Source: an uncultured Pelagibacteraceae bacterium (GTDB taxonomy: Bacteria > Pseudomonadota > Alphaproteobacteria > Pelagibacterales > Pelagibacteraceae). From it: 64,000 bases of DNA. The notes under the pieces are model-generated. The model did no database searches. It was given only the letters and a program-made list of their open reading frames with translations, and was not told the origin of the DNA. Below, in pieces: positions 21,344-31,614 of the stretch. The translations under genes and the position numbers were made by a program. Numbering within the stretch: position 1 is the stretch's first letter; the number at the start of each line of letters is the position of its first letter. Where the stretch lies: contig CACMSB010000001.1 of NCBI GenBank assembly GCA_902616245.1, forward strand, positions 310,001-374,000, read 5' to 3'.

Positions 21344-22504
21344 ATGAATATTCACGAACACCAAGCAAAGAATATACTCAGAAAATATGGAGCTAAAGTT
21401 CCGGATGGAGTTTATGCTCTAGATGTAAATGAATTATTGGAAAAAGCTAAAAATCTTAAAACTGATAAATATGTGTTGAAAGCACAAATTCATGCTGGAG
21501 GCAGAGGTAAAGCTGGTGGAGTTAAAATAGTAAATGATTTAAAAAGTCTTGAAACAGAAGCAAAATCCTTGCTTGGAAAAAAATTAATCACTCATCAGAC
21601 AGGACCTAGTGGAAGAATTGTTAAAAGATTGTATGTCGAAGTTTCATCTAACATTGATAAAGAATTTTATTTGTCTTGCGTTGTAGATCGTGCAAGCTCA
21701 AAGATAGCTTTTATCTCAAGTGATCAAGGGGGTATGGATATAGAAGAAGTCGCAATCAAATCTCCTGAGAAAATTTTAACAACAAAAGTAGACTTAGATA
21801 ACGAAATATCTGATGAAAATTGTACTAAAATAATAAGTATTTTTAATCTAGATGAAGAAACAAAAGAGCAAGGAATTAGTCTAATCAAGTCCATATACAA
21901 ATTATTTATAGAAACGGATGCTAATTTAATTGAAATTAATCCTTTAATTTTAACAAAAGAAAAAGAGTTGATTTGTTTAGATGCAAAAATGAATTTTGAT
22001 GGAAATGCTTTATTCAGACATCCAGAACTAATTGAGTTGAGAGATCTCAATGAAGAAGAAGAAACAGAAATAGAAGCTAGCAAGCATGATTTAGCATATA
22101 TTAAACTTGATGGAACAATTGGATGTATGGTTAATGGAGCTGGACTTGCAATGGCAACTATGGACATAATTAAATTATATGGAAAGGAACCAGCAAATTT
22201 TTTAGATGTTGGTGGTGGGGCTTCTAAAGAAAAAGTGGCAGCTGCTTTTAAAATAATTTTATCAGATAAAAATGTTAAAGGAATATTGATTAATATTTTT
22301 GGTGGAATAATGAGATGTGATGTTCTTGCTCAAGGTGTTGTGGATGCTGCAAAAGAAATAAAAATGAATGTTCCTTTAGTTGTAAGATTAGCTGGAACAA
22401 ATTTTGAAGAGGGAAAAAAAATACTTGATAATTCAGGTCTTGAGTTAATTTCTGCATCTGATTTATCAGATGCTGCCAAAAAAATTGTAGAGGCTATTAA
22501 ATAA
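21344..22504 (+). CDS. sucC: succinyl-CoA synthetase beta subunit
   Basis: This is the ATP-grasp subunit of the substrate-level phosphorylation step. The 386-residue protein begins [20 protein letters not shown] and contains [16 protein letters not shown], the metal-binding EINPLILT with Asp in CLDAKMNFD, and [15 protein letters not shown] near the C terminus. Adjacent sucD starts on the next base, as usual. Confidence 0.96.
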   Translation: MNIHEHQAKNILRKYGAKVPDGVYALDVNELLEKAKNLKTDKYVLKAQIHAGGRGKAGGVKIVNDLKSLETEAKSLLGKKLITHQTGPSGRIVKRLYVEVSSNIDKEFYLSCVVDRASSKIAFISSDQGGMDIEEVAIKSPEKILTTKVDLDNEISDENCTKIISIFNLDEETKEQGISLIKSIYKLFIETDANLIEINPLILTKEKELICLDAKMNFDGNALFRHPELIELRDLNEEEETEIEASKHDLAYIKLDGTIGCMVNGAGLAMATMDIIKLYGKEPANFLDVGGGASKEKVAAAFKIILSDKNVKGILINIFGGIMRCDVLAQGVVDAAKEIKMNVPLVVRLAGTNFEEGKKILDNSGLELISASDLSDAAKKIVEAIK

Positions 22505-23380
22505 ATGTCAGTTTTAGTTAATAAAAACACAAAGTTAATTTGCCAAGGTTTTACGGGTAGTCATGGAACCTTTCATTCGGAGCAAGCAATTAAATATGGA
22601 ACAAATTTAGTCGGAGGGGTTACACCAAAAAAAGGTGGTCAAACTCATCTAGATAGACCAGTATTTAATACAGTAAAGGAAGCAGTCGATAAAACTGGTG
22701 CCAACGCAACTATGATTTATGTTCCTGCGAAATTTGCATCTGCAGCAATCATAGAAGCCATTGAAGCTAACTTAGAATTAATTGTTTGTATCACTGAGGG
22801 AATACCAGTTCTTGATATGATTAAGGTCAAAAAAAAGTTACTTAATTCAAAATCAAGATTAATCGGTCCCAATTGTCCAGGGATAATCACTCCCGATGAA
22901 TGCAAGATCGGGATAATGCCAGGAAATATACATAAAAAGGGTTCTGTTGGTATTGTATCAAGATCCGGAACTTTGACCTACGAGGCTGTCGCACAAACTA
23001 CGGAAAATGATTTGGGGCAATCAACATGTATAGGTATAGGTGGTGATCCAATCAATGGCACAAATTTTATTGATTGCTTAGATTTATTTTTAAAAGATGA
23101 GGAAACTAAATCAATTTTAATGATTGGTGAAATAGGTGGATCAGCTGAAGAAGAAGCAGCTGAATTTGTAAAAAATCATGAAATAAAAAAACCCATGGTT
23201 GGTTTTATTGCAGGAGTTACAGCACCACCGGGTAGAAGAATGGGACATGCAGGGGCCATAATATCAGGTGGTAAAGGTGGGGCTAAAGATAAGATCAAAA
23301 AAATGGAAGATTGTGGCATAGAAGTAGCCACATCACCTTCAGAAATTGGAAAAACATTGTTAAATAAATTGTCCAATTGA
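22505..23380 (+). CDS. sucD: succinyl-CoA synthetase alpha subunit
   Basis: This is the CoA-binding and phospho-His subunit. The 291-residue protein has the CoA fold [37 protein letters not shown], and the phosphorylated His in [16 protein letters not shown] near residue 247. It directly abuts sucC; sucA starts 30 nt downstream. Confidence 0.96.
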   Translation: MSVLVNKNTKLICQGFTGSHGTFHSEQAIKYGTNLVGGVTPKKGGQTHLDRPVFNTVKEAVDKTGANATMIYVPAKFASAAIIEAIEANLELIVCITEGIPVLDMIKVKKKLLNSKSRLIGPNCPGIITPDECKIGIMPGNIHKKGSVGIVSRSGTLTYEAVAQTTENDLGQSTCIGIGGDPINGTNFIDCLDLFLKDEETKSILMIGEIGGSAEEEAAEFVKNHEIKKPMVGFIAGVTAPPGRRMGHAGAIISGGKGGAKDKIKKMEDCGIEVATSPSEIGKTLLNKLSN

Positions 23381-23410
23381 AAACAAAATTTAGTATTATA
23401 ATAAAATAAA

Positions 23411-26308
23411 ATGAGTTCTCCTAAAAATCTGGAATATAAAAAAACATCGTTTTTAAATAAGGCCAATAGTGCATTCATTGAAGAAATGTATGTAAAATTT
23501 ATAAATAAAGATCCATCTCTCTCTGAAAGTTGGATTGAATATTTCTCAAGTGTAGATGAGGATATGAAGATATTAGTCGACGAGATAAATGGACCGTCGT
23601 GGAAACCTTTTTCAAAAAAAATTAATATTGATGATGTCGAGAAAACAGCTAAAGAAAACGAAAAAAACAAAGATAACTCTAGCAAGTTTAATTTCCAAGT
23701 AATTGCAAATTCAAATAAAAATTCAATAAGTGCTGTAGCCTTGATAAGAGCTTATCGGTTAAGGGGACATCTATTATCAAAATTAGATCCTTTAGAATTG
23801 ATGAAGTCAGAATATTTAGACGAATTACATCCTGAGTACTATGGTTTTAAAAAAGAAGATTATGACAAAGAAATTTTTCTTAACGGAATAATAAATAAAA
23901 AAAGTGCAAATATTAGAGAAATACTCAAGTTTTTAAAAAAAACTTATTGTGGTCCTATAGGTTATGAATATATGCATATTTCAAATCCAACTGAGAGAAT
24001 GTGGTTTAGAGATAGGGTTGAAAAAGACGAAAATGCACTCAAGTTTACAAAAAATGGAAAGCAAGCGATTTTAAATAAACTAATACAAGCAGAGGGCTTT
24101 GAAAAATTTTTAAATACAAAATATGTTGGTACTAAAAGATTTGGTTTAGATGGTGGAGAAAGTCTAATACCTGCTCTTGAGCAAATTATAAAAATTGGAG
24201 GACAATCTAAAATAAAAGAAGTTAAAATAGGAATGTCACATAGAGGAAGACTAAATGTTTTAGCAAACGTTTTACAAAAATCTTATAAAAGAATTTTTAA
24301 TGAATTTGCTGGTGAAATGGATGGATCAGAAGATGGTGCTGGAGATGTAAAATACCATTTAGGAGCCTCATCTGATAGAGAATTTGATGGAAATCCTGTA
24401 CACGTAAGTTTAACAGATAATCCTTCACACTTAGAGGCGGTTAATCCTGTTGTTCTTGGCCAAACCAGAGCTAAACAATTTTTCCACAAAGACAAACAAA
24501 GAAATAAAGTTATACCAATATTAATTCACGGCGATGCTGCATTTGCAGGACAAGGAATAGTAGCAGAGTGCTTTGCAATGTCTGGACTCCCTGGTCATAA
24601 CACTGGAGGGACAATCCATATTATTATTAACAACCAAATTGGATTTACAACAAGTCCTAGGTTTGCGCGATCTTCCCCTTATCCTTCTGACGTAGGTAAA
24701 ATGGTTGATGCTCCAATCATCCATGTAAATGGAGATGACCCTGAAGCTGTGGTTTATGCAACTAGAATAGCAACTGAATTTAGATTAAAATTTAATCGCG
24801 ATGTTGTAATTGATTTAATATGTTACAGAAGATTTGGACATAATGAGGGAGATGAGCCATCTTTCACCCAACCACTTATGTACAAAAAAATTAGATCTCA
24901 TCCGTCTACGATTAAAATTTATGGTGAAAAGCTTGTAAATGAAAGACTTTTTTCGAAACAAGATTTAGATCAACAAATTGTTGATTTTAAAAATTTATTA
25001 GATGATCAATTTAAAAATGCAAAAGATTATAAACCTAAAATTAGATGGTTTGAGGGAACTTGGTCGAGATATAAACCCGAAAGAGGTAAAGATAAAAGAG
25101 GTTTAACTGGATCAGATTTGAAAATTTTAAATAATATTTCTGACAGAATACACGTTTTTCCAACTGATAAAAATATTCACAAAACCATAACAAAAATTAT
25201 GGAAAATAGAAAAAAAACTATTGATGAAGGCTCAGGTATTGATTGGGCAACAGCTGAGTCTTTGGCATTTGGTTCATTATTAGTTGAAGGTTATCCAGTA
25301 AGGTTAGTAGGTCAGGATTCTGGTAGAGGCACTTTTAGTCAAAGACACTCAGTTTTGAGAAATCAAATTGATAATTCAAGGTACATACCTTTAAACAATA
25401 TATCTAGTAACCAAAAAAATTTTGAAATTGTAGATAGTTTTTTATCTGAACTTGCAGTTTTAGGATTTGAATATGGATACAGTTTAGTAGAACCGAATAC
25501 ATTGACAATTTGGGAAGCTCAATTTGGTGATTTTGCAAATGGTGCTCAAGTAATTATTGATCAATTTATATCATCTGGTGAAAGAAAGTGGAAAAGAGCC
25601 TCAGGACTGGTTATGTTATTACCCCATGGTTATGAAGGACAAGGCCCAGAGCACTCCTCTGCGAGATTAGAAAGATTTTTACAATTATGTGCAAATGATA
25701 ATTTACAAGTTATGAATTGCACTACACCTGCAAATTATTTTCATGCTTTAAGAAGGCAGATGCACCGTGATTTTAGAAAACCTTTAGTTATAATGACGCC
25801 TAAGTCACTTTTAAGAAATAAATATTGTGTATCAAATTTGGAAGATTTTAGTAAACAAAATTCTTTCCATAGAGTGCTATGGGATCATGCTAGAGATACT
25901 AAGCAAAAAGGGTTTATTAAGTTAAAAGACGACAAAAAAATTAGAAAAGTTATATTATGCTCCGGAAAAATTTACTTTGATCTTCTTGCGGCAAGAGAGA
26001 AACTAAATATCAATGATGTGATTTTGTATAGAATTGAACAACTATATCCTTTTCCTGCAAAAAGTTTAGTTAAAGAGCTAAAACCATTTGCAAAAAATGC
26101 AAAATTTTATTGGTGCCAAGAGGAGCCTAAAAATATGGGTGCTTGGTTTGCTGTTAGAGATTATATACAATGGACATTAGAGACTATTAAGGCTAAAAAC
26201 AGTGCAATTTCTTACATTGGAAGAAGTCCAGATGCTACACCTGCTACAGGGTATGCAAAAAGACATAATTCCGAACAACAAGAAATTATAAATAAAGTAT
26301 TTGAATAA
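23411..26308 (+). CDS. sucA: 2-oxoglutarate dehydrogenase E1 component
   Basis: This thiamine-diphosphate enzyme decarboxylates 2-oxoglutarate and charges the lipoyl group of SucB. The 965-residue protein has the N-terminal NKANSAFIEEMYVKFINKDP region for E2/E3 binding, GMSHRGRLNVLANVL, the ThDP-binding GDAAFAGQGIVAECF with HNTGGTIHIIINNQIGFTT (near residues 373-420), and the transketolase-type RLVGQDSGRGTFSQRH. HGYEGQGPEHSSARLERFLQ is near residue 740. It lies immediately before sucB. Confidence 0.96.
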   Translation: MSSPKNLEYKKTSFLNKANSAFIEEMYVKFINKDPSLSESWIEYFSSVDEDMKILVDEINGPSWKPFSKKINIDDVEKTAKENEKNKDNSSKFNFQVIANSNKNSISAVALIRAYRLRGHLLSKLDPLELMKSEYLDELHPEYYGFKKEDYDKEIFLNGIINKKSANIREILKFLKKTYCGPIGYEYMHISNPTERMWFRDRVEKDENALKFTKNGKQAILNKLIQAEGFEKFLNTKYVGTKRFGLDGGESLIPALEQIIKIGGQSKIKEVKIGMSHRGRLNVLANVLQKSYKRIFNEFAGEMDGSEDGAGDVKYHLGASSDREFDGNPVHVSLTDNPSHLEAVNPVVLGQTRAKQFFHKDKQRNKVIPILIHGDAAFAGQGIVAECFAMSGLPGHNTGGTIHIIINNQIGFTTSPRFARSSPYPSDVGKMVDAPIIHVNGDDPEAVVYATRIATEFRLKFNRDVVIDLICYRRFGHNEGDEPSFTQPLMYKKIRSHPSTIKIYGEKLVNERLFSKQDLDQQIVDFKNLLDDQFKNAKDYKPKIRWFEGTWSRYKPERGKDKRGLTGSDLKILNNISDRIHVFPTDKNIHKTITKIMENRKKTIDEGSGIDWATAESLAFGSLLVEGYPVRLVGQDSGRGTFSQRHSVLRNQIDNSRYIPLNNISSNQKNFEIVDSFLSELAVLGFEYGYSLVEPNTLTIWEAQFGDFANGAQVIIDQFISSGERKWKRASGLVMLLPHGYEGQGPEHSSARLERFLQLCANDNLQVMNCTTPANYFHALRRQMHRDFRKPLVIMTPKSLLRNKYCVSNLEDFSKQNSFHRVLWDHARDTKQKGFIKLKDDKKIRKVILCSGKIYFDLLAAREKLNINDVILYRIEQLYPFPAKSLVKELKPFAKNAKFYWCQEEPKNMGAWFAVRDYIQWTLETIKAKNSAISYIGRSPDATPATGYAKRHNSEQQEIINKVFE

Positions 26309-27583
26309 ATGAGTGAAAAAATATTAGTTCCAGTTTTGGGAGAAAGTATTACAGAGGCTACAGTCACGAAATGGTTAAAGAAAAAGGGTGATAACGTAGT
26401 TGCTGATGAAGCCGTAGTAGAATTAGAGACTGACAAAGTGAACTTAGAAGTTCCTGCACCTGCAAGTGGTGTTATATCAGAGATCAACTCAAAAGATGGC
26501 GATACAGTTGAAGTTGGAACTGTATTAGGAATGATTTCAGAAGGTAGCGGCCTTAAAGAAGAAAAGGACACTGAGCCGGTTAAAGAAAACGTTGGAAAAA
26601 ATAATGTGATAAATTTAGAAATCGAAAAGAAAAAAGATACAAAAAAAATTCAAGAACCGTTATTGCTTGATGAAGAACCATTGGTATTAACTGATGAAGT
26701 TGAAGAAACCAAACCTATTAAACAGAATAAAACACTTTCTCCTGCTGTAAGAAAAATGGTTGTTGAAAATAAAATTAATTTAGAAGAAGTAAAAGGGACA
26801 GGCAAAGATGGAAGAATTTTAAAAGGTGATTTAATAAGTTTAATGGGATCCAATCCTCAACCTAACGAAAGAAAAATTCAATACGGTGAAGAAGAACGAA
26901 TTAAAATGTCAAGACTAAGACAAACGATTGCTAAACGATTAAAAGAGGCTCAAAATAATGCTGCTATGCTCACAACGTTTAATGAAGTTGATATGTCAAA
27001 TATAATTTCAATGAGAAAAGATAACCAGGAAGATTTCAAAATTAGTTATGGAATTAAACTTGGCTTTATGTCCTTTTTTGTGAAAGCTTGTATAGTTGGA
27101 TTAAAATTATTTCCTGCAATAAATGCTGAAGTTGAAAATGACGAAATGGTTTATAAAAACTATTATAATGTAAGCTTTGCAGTCGGAACTGAAAAAGGAT
27201 TAGTGGTTCCGGTATTAAAAAATGCTGATGAAATGTCTTTTGCGGACATTGAAAAAAACATAAAAGATCTGTCAGATAAAGCAAAAAATGGTAGTCTTAC
27301 TATAGAGGATCTTCAAGGCGGAACATTTACAATTAGCAACGGAGGTGTTTATGGATCAATGTTATCTACTCCTATTTTAAACCCTCCACAGTCAGCAGTT
27401 CTTGGAATGCATAATATTGTTGAAAGACCTGTTGTTATTGATGGTGAGATAAAGGCTAGACCTGTAATGTTTTTAGCATTGTCTTATGATCATAGAATAA
27501 TTGATGGAAAAGAATCTGTAAGTTTTTTAAAAACTGTTAAAGAAAACTTAGAAGACCCAAGAAGGTTATTTTTAAATTTATAG
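26309..27583 (+). CDS. sucB: 2-oxoglutarate dehydrogenase E2, dihydrolipoamide succinyltransferase
   Basis: The 424-residue protein has one lipoyl domain with the modified Lys43 in [12 protein letters not shown]. An acidic linker follows, then the peripheral subunit-binding domain ([27 protein letters not shown]), then the acyltransferase core ending with the catalytic [11 protein letters not shown] near residue 395. The ATG follows the sucA stop without a gap. It forms the core of the complex with SucA and Lpd. Confidence 0.96.
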   Translation: MSEKILVPVLGESITEATVTKWLKKKGDNVVADEAVVELETDKVNLEVPAPASGVISEINSKDGDTVEVGTVLGMISEGSGLKEEKDTEPVKENVGKNNVINLEIEKKKDTKKIQEPLLLDEEPLVLTDEVEETKPIKQNKTLSPAVRKMVVENKINLEEVKGTGKDGRILKGDLISLMGSNPQPNERKIQYGEEERIKMSRLRQTIAKRLKEAQNNAAMLTTFNEVDMSNIISMRKDNQEDFKISYGIKLGFMSFFVKACIVGLKLFPAINAEVENDEMVYKNYYNVSFAVGTEKGLVVPVLKNADEMSFADIEKNIKDLSDKAKNGSLTIEDLQGGTFTISNGGVYGSMLSTPILNPPQSAVLGMHNIVERPVVIDGEIKARPVMFLALSYDHRIIDGKESVSFLKTVKENLEDPRRLFLNL

Positions 27584-27584
27584 T

Positions 27585-28982
27585 ATGTCAGAAAAATTTG
27601 ATGTTACAGTAATTGGTGGTGGCCCTGGTGGATATGTTTGTGCAATTAGACTTTCTCAACTTGGACTTAAAACAGCATGCATAGAGTCTAGAGGGTCTCT
27701 AGGAGGAACATGCTTAAATATAGGATGTATTCCATCAAAAAGTTTACTTAATTTATCTGAAAAATTTCACAGTGCTAAAAATTTTGAAAAAATTGGAATT
27801 GAGACTGGAGAAATAAAACTTAATTTAGATAAAATGATGAAAAATAAAGACAAAGCTGTAACAGTTTTGACTAAAGGAGTTGAATTTTTATTCAAAAAAA
27901 ACAAAGTCACATATTTTAAAGGCAAAGGTTCATTTGAGAACGAAAATTCAATACAAATTGAAGGCTCTGAAGGTGCTAAAATAATTCAAACTGATAAAAC
28001 AATAATCAGTACAGGATCAGAGCCAGTTTCATTGCCTGGAGTAGATTTCGATGAAGAAAGAATTCTTTCTTCAACTGGAGCCCTGTCTATTCCCAAGCTT
28101 CCTAATAAAATGATTGTTGTTGGAGGAGGATATATAGGATTAGAAATGGGATCAGTTTGGTCAAGACTTGGTACTGAAGTTACAGTTGTAGAATTTTTAG
28201 ACCACATCACTCCCGGAATGGATCGAGATATTTCAAATGAATTTATGAAAATATTAAAGAAGCAAGGTATAAAATTTAACCTTAATACTAAAGTTGATAA
28301 AATAACTAAAAACTCTAATGGTGTAACGGTTGAGACTTCACAAAATGATGGCCAAAAAGCTAAACATGATGTTGATGTTGTCTTAATTTCTGTTGGACGA
28401 AGACCTTATACTAAAAACTTAAATTTAGATAAAGTTGGTGTAGCTTTAGATGAAAAAGGAAGAGTTAAAGTAAATGAAAATTTTGAGACAAATATTAAAA
28501 ATATATACGCAATAGGAGATGTTATTGATGGTCCAATGCTAGCCCATAAAGCTGAAGAAGAGGGAATTGCCGTTGCAGAACTTATAGCAGGCCAATCAGG
28601 TCATGTGAATTATGATATTATTCCTGGAGTTGTTTATACATCCCCAGAGGTAGCTTATGTTGGCAAAACTGAGGAGCAATTAAAAAAAGAAAACATTGGT
28701 TATAAAATTGGTAAATTCCCTTTTATGGCAAATTCAAGAGCCAAAGCAATTGATGAACCAGAAGGTTTTGTAAAAATTTTGGCAGATCAATCAACTGATA
28801 AAGTACTTGGTGTACATATAATTGGTCCACATGCAGGAGAAATGATAGCAGAAATGTCTGTTGCAATGGAGTTTGGGGCCAGTTCAGAGGATATCGCAAG
28901 AACATGCCACGCACACCCAACATTTTCAGAAGCTATAAAAGAAGCAGCATTATCAGTAGATAAAAGACAGATACATTCATAA
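27585..28982 (+). CDS. lpdA: dihydrolipoamide dehydrogenase (E3)
   Basis: This flavoenzyme reoxidises dihydrolipoamide for the 2-oxoglutarate complex and possibly for other complexes. The 465 residues show the FAD fold TVIGGGPGGYVCAIR, the redox disulfide Cys43/Cys48 in GGTCLNIGCIPSK, the NAD fold VVGGGYIGLEMGSV, IYAIGDVIDGPMLAHKAEEEG, and the catalytic HAHPTFSEAIKEA at the C terminus. It is one base after sucB and closes the TCA block. Confidence 0.95.
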   Translation: MSEKFDVTVIGGGPGGYVCAIRLSQLGLKTACIESRGSLGGTCLNIGCIPSKSLLNLSEKFHSAKNFEKIGIETGEIKLNLDKMMKNKDKAVTVLTKGVEFLFKKNKVTYFKGKGSFENENSIQIEGSEGAKIIQTDKTIISTGSEPVSLPGVDFDEERILSSTGALSIPKLPNKMIVVGGGYIGLEMGSVWSRLGTEVTVVEFLDHITPGMDRDISNEFMKILKKQGIKFNLNTKVDKITKNSNGVTVETSQNDGQKAKHDVDVVLISVGRRPYTKNLNLDKVGVALDEKGRVKVNENFETNIKNIYAIGDVIDGPMLAHKAEEEGIAVAELIAGQSGHVNYDIIPGVVYTSPEVAYVGKTEEQLKKENIGYKIGKFPFMANSRAKAIDEPEGFVKILADQSTDKVLGVHIIGPHAGEMIAEMSVAMEFGASSEDIARTCHAHPTFSEAIKEAALSVDKRQIHS

Positions 28983-29001
28983 TATATATCATAATTAATT
29001 T

Positions 29002-30957
29002 ATGAAATATCCTGTTCTATTGCCTAATATATTTGATCATCCATTTACATATCTAAGTAATATTAAATTAAAACCAGGAGATTATGTAAAAGTGCCTTTT
29101 GGTAAGAAAAATATTATTGGTGTAATTTGGGATATTTTTGAAGAAAAGAATAAGAAAGAATTTAAATTAAAATCTATAACTGAAAAAATTGACATTGAAC
29201 CTCTAAGTAAAAAAACAATCAATTTTCTAAAGTGGTTTTCTAACTACAATCTTGTACCCCTAGGAATGTGTTTAAAGCTACATTTAATTAATGACGAAAA
29301 TTTAAAAATAAAAAATGACAGCGATCTTTTAAAATATGCTCTATCAAGCGAAAAAAAAAGTTATCAACTTTCTGAAGAGCAAGATAAGGCCTACAAAGAG
29401 TTATCTAAAAATGATAGCAGTTTTAGAGTTCATTTACTTCAAGGTACAACTGGTTCAGGAAAAACAATAGTTTATTTTAAAGCTATTGAAAAAATTATAA
29501 ATATAGGATTGCAAGCTCTAATTTTATTACCAGAAATAGGACTAACAAATGAATTTGAAAAAAAATTTAAATCTTATTTTGGATTTGAAGCTGCAGTTTG
29601 GCATTCAAAAGTCAGCCCGAAAAAAAGAAAAATTATATGGAATGGATTATCAGCAGGAAAAATTAAAGTAGTACTCGGAGCAAGATCATCCTTATTTCTG
29701 CCATTCAAAAAATTAGGTTTGATAACTGTAGATGAAGAGCACGATCAATCTTATAAACAAGATGAAGGAATTATCTATAATGCTAGAGATATGGCAATAT
29801 CAAGAGCTAAACACGAAAATATTCCAATAAATTTAGTAACTGCAGTTCCATCAATCGAAACGTATGAAAATATTAAAATTAAAAAATATAATTACTCAAG
29901 ATTGCTTAATCGATATAAAGGTGCCAATTTACCCAAACACCATGTTATCGATCTTTATCAAAATCAACTAGCGACCAAAAGTTCTATATCTCTCAAAACT
30001 CTTGAAAAAGTAAAAGAACATTTAAATAAAAAAGATCAAGTTCTCTTTTTCATAAATAGAAGAGGTTTTGCACCCTATGTTTTATGTAAAAAATGTTTAA
30101 ATGTTTTTACTTGCCCAAGGTGTTCTATAAATTTAGTATTTCACAAAAATAAAAAAATTCTTTTGTGTCATTACTGTGGATATAATTCAAAATTAAATAG
30201 AGATTGTAAAAAAGGAGATGTTTGTGAGTTTGTATTTAGTGGACCTGGAGTAGAAAAAATTGCGGAAGAGGTTAAAAACTTATTCCCTAATAAAAAAACA
30301 ATAATTTTTTCCAGCGACACAATGAATAAAGCATCTGGTAAAGATAAATTGGATAAAATTATATCTGGCGAAATAGATATTCTTGTAGGCACTCAATTAA
30401 TATCAAAAGGATTTCACTTTCCAAAATTGAATTGTATTGTTGTATTAGATATTGATTTAACTTCTCAAGGACACGATCTTAGGAGCACTGAAAAAAATTT
30501 ACAACTTTACCACCAGTTATCAGGAAGAGCGGGCAGAACTGGCAAACCAGCAAATATTTATTTCCAAACATATAACTTAAAACCAGAAGTTATAAATCAA
30601 ATTACAAACGAAGATCCTTTTAAATTTTTAGAAAATGAATTAAATTTAAGAAAAAAGAATAATTTACCTCCCTACGAAAGATTTATTGCCTTAATTTTAT
30701 CTTCATCAAATGAAAAAAAATTAGATATAGATGCCGCAAAACTTAAAAATATTTTATCAAAGTCTATAGATGCAAAAATTTTAGGACCCGTAAACGCCCC
30801 AATATATAGAATTAATCAAAAATTCAGAAATAGACTATTAATAAGAGCAAAAAAAACATCTAGTATTCAGAAAAAATTGAAAGATGTATTGAAAGAATTT
30901 CAACTCTCCAAAGGAATGAAACTTTCAGTTGATGTTGACCCTATCAGCTTCAATTAG
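29002..30957 (+). CDS. priA: primosomal protein N' (replication restart helicase PriA)
   Basis: PriA reloads the replisome at stalled forks. The 651-residue protein has a short N-terminal DNA-binding domain, the Walker A motif GTTGSGKT at 148-155, and the DEEH box in TVDEEHDQSYKQD. A zinc-binding region with CKKC, CPRC and CHYC pairs follows. Helicase motifs SSDTMNK, GTQLISKGFHFP and SGRAGRTGKP complete it. The fourth zinc pair is unusual: Cys-Lys-Lys-Gly-Asp-Val-Cys, a C-x5-C instead of C-x2-C. It sits between lpdA and the ATP synthase operon, the common alphaproteobacterial location. Confidence 0.94.
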   Translation: MKYPVLLPNIFDHPFTYLSNIKLKPGDYVKVPFGKKNIIGVIWDIFEEKNKKEFKLKSITEKIDIEPLSKKTINFLKWFSNYNLVPLGMCLKLHLINDENLKIKNDSDLLKYALSSEKKSYQLSEEQDKAYKELSKNDSSFRVHLLQGTTGSGKTIVYFKAIEKIINIGLQALILLPEIGLTNEFEKKFKSYFGFEAAVWHSKVSPKKRKIIWNGLSAGKIKVVLGARSSLFLPFKKLGLITVDEEHDQSYKQDEGIIYNARDMAISRAKHENIPINLVTAVPSIETYENIKIKKYNYSRLLNRYKGANLPKHHVIDLYQNQLATKSSISLKTLEKVKEHLNKKDQVLFFINRRGFAPYVLCKKCLNVFTCPRCSINLVFHKNKKILLCHYCGYNSKLNRDCKKGDVCEFVFSGPGVEKIAEEVKNLFPNKKTIIFSSDTMNKASGKDKLDKIISGEIDILVGTQLISKGFHFPKLNCIVVLDIDLTSQGHDLRSTEKNLQLYHQLSGRAGRTGKPANIYFQTYNLKPEVINQITNEDPFKFLENELNLRKKNNLPPYERFIALILSSSNEKKLDIDAAKLKNILSKSIDAKILGPVNAPIYRINQKFRNRLLIRAKKTSSIQKKLKDVLKEFQLSKGMKLSVDVDPISFN

Positions 30958-30992
30958 CCCATTAAATCTTACCATTTTTTACAATCTGAGCC

Positions 30993-31021
30993 TTGAAGAC
31001 TGATAATTCGTATGTTATCTA
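30993..31021 (+). promoter_or_regulatory. possible promoter of the atpHAGDC operon
   Basis: TTGAAG (30993-30998) and TATCTA (31016-31021) are 17 nt apart, with an extended -10 TG at 31013-31014. They lie in the 102-nt gap between priA and atpH, which is one of the longer gaps on this strand. The -10 box is weak, so this is tentative. Confidence 0.4.
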
Positions 31022-31059
31022 AGCGAAATTTTAAACATCTTCACAATTGAGAGTATAAA

Positions 31060-31614
31060 TTGAGCGAAAACAAAATATCAATAACTTCTAATAACAGTTA
31101 CGCGCAAGCATTATTTGAACTGGCTAATGAAGATAAATCTCTTGCAAAATTAGAGGAACAAGTCGTTGCAATAAGTAGACTCATAAATGAGAGTGAAGAA
31201 TTTAGATATTTAATTAAAAACCCCACGACAAGAATTGAGGATTTAACTAGAGTTATTGAAACAATTTCTGAAAAAAACAATTTTGATAATCTTTTAAAAA
31301 GATTTCTGGTTTTTTTAATACAAAAAAGAAGATTTTTTTATTTAGAAAAAATTTTAAGTGATTTTATAGAGGTATGTTCTAAAGCTAGAGGCGAGATAAA
31401 AGCAGAGCTTTTTTCAGCTAAAGAACTTAATGAAACAGATATTTCTAAAATTAAAGAAGAATTATCTCAAAACTTTGGAGCTAAGATACAGTTAAATTAT
31501 AAATTTGACCCAAGTTTAATTGGTGGTTTGGTATTAAAAGTGGGAAGCACAATGGTAGATAATTCTATTAAAAATAAACTGCAACAAATTCAAAAACAAA
31601 TGATAGAGGCATAA
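31060..31614 (+). CDS. atpH: F1 ATP synthase delta subunit
   Basis: This is the stalk subunit linking F1 to the b subunits. The 184-residue protein shows the family's N-terminal SYAQALFELANEDKSL and a C-terminal GGLVLKVGSTMVDNSIKNKLQQIQ-type segment. The start is a TTG at 31060: an in-frame stop lies four codons upstream, and no ATG exists before the conserved region. It heads atpHAGDC; F0 genes are not here, as usual in Alphaproteobacteria. Confidence 0.93.
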   Translation: MSENKISITSNNSYAQALFELANEDKSLAKLEEQVVAISRLINESEEFRYLIKNPTTRIEDLTRVIETISEKNNFDNLLKRFLVFLIQKRRFFYLEKILSDFIEVCSKARGEIKAELFSAKELNETDISKIKEELSQNFGAKIQLNYKFDPSLIGGLVLKVGSTMVDNSIKNKLQQIQKQMIEA

